Assembly: GCA_030145015.1 (NCBI GenBank) | Contig: JAQYWI010000045.1 | Coordinates: 1-33,476, forward strand | Origin: Desulfobacterales bacterium | GTDB taxonomy: Bacteria > Desulfobacterota > Desulfobacteria > Desulfobacterales > JAHEIW01 | Length of the DNA: 33,476 nucleotides | Reading direction: 5' to 3' | Shown here: positions 29,792 to 33,476 of the stretch, piece after piece | Numbering within the stretch: position 1 is the first letter of the stretch | Layout: each line of letters opens with the position of its first letter | Notes under the pieces: model-generated | What the model saw: the letters and a program-made list of their open reading frames with translations, nothing else | Databases searched by the model: none | What the model was told of the DNA's origin: nothing | Position numbers and translations under genes: made by a program

Positions 29792-30700
29792 CTATCCTCT
29801 CGGATGAAATTTCTTATGCAATTTCTTAAGATGCTCGCGGGTGACATGCGTGTAAATCTGGGTTGTGGAGATATCCACATGTCCCAGCATGACTTGCACG
29901 GCCCTCAGGTCGGCACCGCCTTCCAGCAGATGACTGGCAAACGAATGACGCAAGCTGTGAGGCGTTATTTTTTTGGTGAGTCCTGCCCGTATCCCATGGC
30001 GTTGCAGCAACTTCCAAAACCCCTGGCGACTCATGGGCTTTCCGGCGCGGGCAATAAAAAGATATGGGCTGGACCTTTGTTTTAGACCCAAGGATCTGGC
30101 GGTTTTTAGATAGTGGTTGATTTTTTCTCTGGCGTGCATGCCGATCGGCACAATTCTTTCTTTGGAACCCTTGCCGAAGATGCGAACAAACCCGGCTTCC
30201 AAATTGATATCCTGCAGTCTTAAATTGACGAGTTCGGATACTCGCAATCCGGCCGCATAAAGAAGTTCCAGCATAGCAGCATCTCTGAGACCGTGGGGTT
30301 TACGGGTGTCCGGAGCCTCCAACAAAAGCTCGATTTCATTCTTTGATAAGACATGGGGTAATTTTAAACTGGTTTTGGGCAGATCAATCAGTTTAGCCGG
30401 GTTATTCCGCAAAATTTTTTCTTGATACAGAAAGCGATAGAGTCCTCGAATCGCAACCAGATGCCGTGCTCTTGAACGCGCTCCGAGCCCCGATTTTCTG
30501 AGTAGAATCAAATGTTTTAAAATTAAAGGAGTATCCGCTTCAGAAAAGGCGCTGGTTTTATTTTCGGCCAGAAAATTGCGATATCGGATGATATCTCGAC
30601 TGTAGGCCTCAAGTGTTTTTTGAGACAGCCCTTTTTCGACCAATAAATAGTTTAAAAATTGGTCGATGAGTGTATCCAGGGTGGACGGTTTTGAATTCAC
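29792..30700 (-). CDS. xerD: Tyrosine recombinase, XerD-like
   Basis: The 302-residue length and all catalytic residues match XerC/XerD, which resolve chromosome dimers at dif: R153 (A-G-L-R-V-S-E-L), K177 (F-G-K-G-S-K-E-R), H248 and R251 (P-H-S-L-R-H-S-F-A), H274 (L-G-H-V-D-I-S) and Y283 (Q-I-Y-T-H-V). The N-terminal SAM-like domain covers 1-110. XerD is favoured over XerC by overall look, but the two are hard to tell apart. It could also be an element integrase, and the gene remnant at its 3' side allows this; however, the full Xer signature and no adjacent element favour the housekeeping enzyme. Confidence 0.88.
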   Translation of the reverse strand: MNSKPSTLDTLIDQFLNYLLVEKGLSQKTLEAYSRDIIRYRNFLAENKTSAFSEADTPLILKHLILLRKSGLGARSRARHLVAIRGLYRFLYQEKILRNNPAKLIDLPKTSLKLPHVLSKNEIELLLEAPDTRKPHGLRDAAMLELLYAAGLRVSELVNLRLQDINLEAGFVRIFGKGSKERIVPIGMHAREKINHYLKTARSLGLKQRSSPYLFIARAGKPMSRQGFWKLLQRHGIRAGLTKKITPHSLRHSFASHLLEGGADLRAVQVMLGHVDISTTQIYTHVTREHLKKLHKKFHPRG

Positions 30701-30756
30701 AATAACGTGTTTATCTCATGAATCCTGATATTTTTCAATGCGGGTCAATGAAGCAT

Positions 30757-30856
30757 GAGTCAAATAGTCAAAAGGTCGATTAGCCCAGTATTTTAAAATG
30801 GATTAAATCTTCTGACTATTTGACTATTCAACCAATTAACGAATCAACTATTTAAC
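30757..30856. repeat. Heptamer array with inverted arm between the recombinase and zinc-ribbon genes
   Basis: GAGTCAA, ATAGTCA, AAAGGTC and GATTAGC run in phase at 30757-30784. The complementary type (TCTGACT, ATTTGAC, TATTCAA, CCAATTA, ACGAATC, AACTATT) runs at 30811-30852. Together they form an imperfect palindrome in the spacer. Confidence 0.65.
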
Positions 30857-30868
30857 AAAAGGCTGGCG

Positions 30869-32095
30869 CTATAAATTTTCGGAAAGCGCCAGAGTATTTT
30901 TATTTATGGCAAATTGTAAATCGGGCTGGATAAATTCGTGGTGGTGTTCAAGAAAAGGGACATAAACCAGCACAAAGCTTTTGGCCGTAATGTTAATTGC
31001 ATGCAGGATCTCCGCCAGCTGGTTTTTGGGTTTAATGAAACTGGCCAGGTTGACTTTTAGGCTCTCGATGGCTTCTGTTACCGGCAAGGTTATCGGGTGA
31101 TGACGATGCTCGGGCAATTCTTCAGTCAATTCATTATGAAGCTGGGCCAGCGTCATATTATTTGAAAGCTGCATAAATATCTTTGGACGAACTTTAAATG
31201 CCGGCGTCCAGAAACGAAAATCGATATTTTCCCAACCGGGCTGAACGACTTTCGGAATGTTGGCCAGGTTGACTAAATCGGCATAGCTTCTGAGACTTAT
31301 TCCGGAGATTTCGGGCCGAATGCGCCAGAAAGGCAGATAAATCGAATTGTTGTCTGGAGCTGGATGTTTACCGAATTTTATCTTTTTTAACTTTTTACCG
31401 ACCGGATACCAGGCCGAGGTACAATTTTTACACAGCAAAACCAGTGAATCCCTTTCTCCATCCAGATCCCAGCCGCAGTTGGGGCACAGGGTTGAAATAA
31501 AATGAATCCGCCATTTTGGGCTTTCTGAGGGCAGTTGATCGATGTCAAAATCTTCGGTTAGCGTCGCTGCGAGAGGCTTGTTGAGCACGGCATCGTAAAT
31601 GCGGTTTTCAATATAAAAGGGGGCATAAATCAGGCTGATGGTTTGGCCAATATGGGCATGGTGCAGCACGGGTTTGGGCAAAGATTTGTCAAAACGCATA
31701 TCAAAGTCTTGTTCGATATGCTCTAAGGTATGGGTGGGTTGCAGGAATAAACCTGCAGTTTCCGGTGTGATAAATTTAAGCTTCAGTGCCTGGCTGCGCA
31801 ATCCCAGGCTGACTGGAAACGATTGTGAGACAACGGCCTGGTGGCTCACATCGATAAATTTGTGTCGAATACCGATGTCCGCGCAGGCAAACAGCATGCC
31901 TTTAAAACGCCAGTAGGGGAAGAACACTAAATCCTTTGAATCTGCTGCTTTGCTGGGAAGCATGTAACGGAACACATCTTTGGCGTACAGATAAGATTTC
32001 ACCTTGCAAAATTCGCAGGCAAAAAGCCGGTCCGTCTCTTCCATAATAGCGGGTGCGCCGCATTGCGGGCACTGATGTTCAATTAGGAAATTAAT
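30869..32095 (-). CDS. Large protein with two zinc ribbons, partner of the SPFH protein
   Basis: It has two cysteine clusters, C-P-Q-C-G with C-E-F-C near the N-terminus and C-P-N-C-G-W-D with C-K-N-C near residue 205. The rest is a repeated fold with recurrent F-F-P-Y-W-R-F, Y-L-P-F-W-R-I and Y-V-P-F-L motifs. The function is unknown; zinc-ribbon proteins beside SPFH genes occur in several bacteria. The only strong ribosome binding site (GGAGGG, 32101-32106) lies five bases before an in-frame ATT at 32093-32095, giving a 408-residue product. The alternative TTG at 32125 overlaps the SPFH stop and has no ribosome binding site; the next in-frame ATG lies inside the first ribbon. Confidence 0.82.
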   Translation of the reverse strand: MNFLIEHQCPQCGAPAIMEETDRLFACEFCKVKSYLYAKDVFRYMLPSKAADSKDLVFFPYWRFKGMLFACADIGIRHKFIDVSHQAVVSQSFPVSLGLRSQALKLKFITPETAGLFLQPTHTLEHIEQDFDMRFDKSLPKPVLHHAHIGQTISLIYAPFYIENRIYDAVLNKPLAATLTEDFDIDQLPSESPKWRIHFISTLCPNCGWDLDGERDSLVLLCKNCTSAWYPVGKKLKKIKFGKHPAPDNNSIYLPFWRIRPEISGISLRSYADLVNLANIPKVVQPGWENIDFRFWTPAFKVRPKIFMQLSNNMTLAQLHNELTEELPEHRHHPITLPVTEAIESLKVNLASFIKPKNQLAEILHAINITAKSFVLVYVPFLEHHHEFIQPDLQFAINKNTLALSENL

Positions 32096-32106
32096 GCGTC
32101 CCTCCG

Positions 32107-33237
32107 TTAGAGTTTTTCGCCGCAATCATTGCAAAATATGGCATCGTCTAAATTCTCGTTTCCGCAATTGGGACAGAGTTTTGTTTCGGGTTTTTCATCA
32201 GCCGGATGACCGCAGCGGGAACAAAATTTTGCCGTAGGGGTAAGGTTTTTGGAACAGTGTGCACATTGTTCAAAAACCAAAAGCTGATGGCCGCAATCCG
32301 GGCAGAACTTGGAAAGGGTCGGAATCGAATTTTGGCATTCCGGGCATTTTGATTCCGACTGATCCTCGGCAGGCGCTTTTTGGGGTAGGCCCCCTGCGAA
32401 ATACTGGGCGAACATGGCCGGCATCATCAACCCCATACCGGCACCCATTCCCATACCGGCACCCCCATCGGATTGAGAGGCGTTTTCCATGGCCATCGCG
32501 GCTTTCATCTGCATTAATTTATTCATATCGTCAAACACACCCATGCGGCTACGATCATCAATCGCCTGCTGCACTTCGGGCGGCGGGGTAATTGCATTCG
32601 TGTAAAGATGGGTCATGCGGATACCAAAATGACTGAAATCCTCCGTCAGGCGTTCCGAGAGCCCCTGGGACAGTTCGTCATACTTTGACGGCAGATTCAG
32701 AATCGAATCAATTGTTTCGCCCATATAATCATTAAAACGGGAAACAATGACACGATTCAGGTATTCTTCGATTTCAGCTGTGGTAAACATGCCCTGGGTG
32801 CCGACTAAACTGTTGACAAACAATACGGGTTGGGCAATCTGCAGATTAAATACACCGAAAGCTCTCAGGCGAATCAATCCCAACTCAGAATCTTTGAAAG
32901 CAACCGGATCTCGCGTGCCCCATTTTAAATTGGTGAACACTTTTAAATTGATAAAGTACATTTCAGCGCGGAGGGGACTCGTTCCTCCCCAGGGAAAACT
33001 GGCAATCTTGGTTAAAATTGGAATATTGGCAGTTTTCAGGGTATGCCGGCCCGGACCAAACGCGCCGACGGCTTTGCCCTTATAGAAAAAAACAGCGGCC
33101 TGGCTTTCTCTGACGGTCAGTTGTGCGCCGTATTTGATCTCACCGGAGCCTTCTTGCGGCAGGCGGTGGACGAGTTCCTGACCGGTTTCGTCAAACCACT
33201 CTAAATTTTCCAAAAAAATTAAATTATTTGTGCCCAT
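32107..33237 (-). CDS. SPFH-domain protein with three C-terminal double zinc ribbons
   Basis: The 376-residue protein begins with an SPFH/band-7-like domain (about 1-240) without an N-terminal membrane helix. A methionine/glycine-rich linker follows (M-G-M-G-A-G-M-G-L-M-M). Then come three zinc-ribbon units: C-P-E-C/C-P-D-C-G, C-A-H-C/C-S-R-C-G and C-P-N-C-G/C-N-D-C-G. Such virion-core-like SPFH proteins resemble Bacillus YdjI, linked to membrane stress. The ATG at 33237 has AAGGAGA seven bases ahead; the open frame extending to 33426 is probably leader. The stop is followed 12 bases later by the zinc-ribbon gene, so the two are coexpressed. Confidence 0.9.
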   Translation of the reverse strand: MGTNNLIFLENLEWFDETGQELVHRLPQEGSGEIKYGAQLTVRESQAAVFFYKGKAVGAFGPGRHTLKTANIPILTKIASFPWGGTSPLRAEMYFINLKVFTNLKWGTRDPVAFKDSELGLIRLRAFGVFNLQIAQPVLFVNSLVGTQGMFTTAEIEEYLNRVIVSRFNDYMGETIDSILNLPSKYDELSQGLSERLTEDFSHFGIRMTHLYTNAITPPPEVQQAIDDRSRMGVFDDMNKLMQMKAAMAMENASQSDGGAGMGMGAGMGLMMPAMFAQYFAGGLPQKAPAEDQSESKCPECQNSIPTLSKFCPDCGHQLLVFEQCAHCSKNLTPTAKFCSRCGHPADEKPETKLCPNCGNENLDDAIFCNDCGEKL

Positions 33238-33405
33238 TTTTAATTCTCCTTCTTGGATCGGTGAAAAGTTATCACAGACGAATGTTGATTTGTTAAAAAT
33301 TATTAAATATTTTAGATATTTATAAGATAGTCGGCTCTTTTGGAGTATAGAACGTTTATCGGTCATTTGATCACCAAACTTGAGCGCACCAGGCCTAAGG
33401 TAAGA

Positions 33406-33476
33406 ATGTCGGAACGTGGATTGCACTATAAACTTGAAGCCCGTATGAAAGGCAACCAGCGCAAAGGCGGGGATCT
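33406..33476 (+). CDS. Possible start of a divergent gene, cut by the window end
   Basis: An ATG at 33406 with TAAGG a few bases ahead opens a 23-codon frame (M-S-E-R-G-L-H-Y-K-L-E-A-R) that runs off the window. It is divergent from the SPFH gene. There is too little sequence to identify it. Confidence 0.25.
   Translation, partial: MSERGLHYKLEARMKGNQRKGGD

Noticed and set aside
29792..30700. Integrase of a genomic island
   Set aside because: Full XerC/D signature and length, with no tRNA attachment site, excisionase or phage genes nearby.

Overview
The window looks like chromosomal DNA from a sulfate-reducer-like member of the Desulfobacterota (Desulfobacterales relatives). This placement is inference from gene content: an spd-type EF-G, a GNAT-fused acetyl-CoA hydrolase/transferase, a PurF-like protein without its cysteine nucleophile, and an MglA/MglB GTPase pair beside DUF4388-type proteins. 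No rRNA or other decisive marker is present. Most genes are housekeeping or conserved signalling genes, and the spacers between them carry many short-repeat structures.

Layout. (1) 1-950: the end of pgsA, then tRNA-Gly(GCC) and tRNA-Cys(GCA) with encoded CCA ends, a rho-independent terminator, and about 0.5 kb without a recognisable gene. (2) 943-5631: an uncharacterised acidic coiled-coil protein, then on the minus strand an Smr-domain protein, EF-G and a RecA/KaiC-like P-loop protein. (3) 5880-7745: a fusion of acetyl-CoA hydrolase/transferase with a GNAT acetyltransferase. (4) 8061-17915: ten co-directional genes that look like one signalling unit. They are a roadblock/MglB-like protein, an MglA-type GTPase, three uncharacterised proteins (one a probable winged helix, one DUF4388-like), a zinc-ribbon/Cache/HAMP membrane sensor without an output domain, a PAS-PAS-HisKA protein without a catalytic ATPase domain, a receiver-DUF4388 protein, a second small roadblock-like protein, and a TPR-MshEN-PilB/GspE-type ATPase. 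No pilin, platform or secretin gene lies nearby. This operon is the best candidate for an undescribed system: a Ras-like polarity switch wired to a type IV pilus or type II secretion motor. (5) 18029-22216: rsmG, a ribbon-helix-helix-like protein, the cysteine-less PurF paralogue, a YfcE-type phosphoesterase and arfB. (6) 22652-26751: a PfpI/DJ-1 protein, a universal stress protein, a PFL/DUF711 protein paired with a double-ACT protein, and a PocR-domain gene flanked by two copies of a short element with terminal inverted repeats. (7) 27478-29672: a lysine-rich winged-helix protein, a cold-shock protein, a DUF456 membrane protein, a 50-residue ribbon-helix-helix protein and a small zinc-ribbon protein. 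(8) 29681-33476: a 5' remnant of an ADP-ribosylglycohydrolase gene, a XerD-like recombinase, and an SPFH/zinc-ribbon gene pair.

A recurring oddity is a class of intergenic array made of 7-9 bp imperfect units in strict phase, often followed by an inverted array. Each locus uses a different unit sequence (12893, 17921, 19464, 22238, 23643, 25304, 30757). Two of these loci (19464 and 23643) are clearly inverted copies of one dispersed element. A parS-like palindrome lies at 22463, about 4 kb from rsmG.
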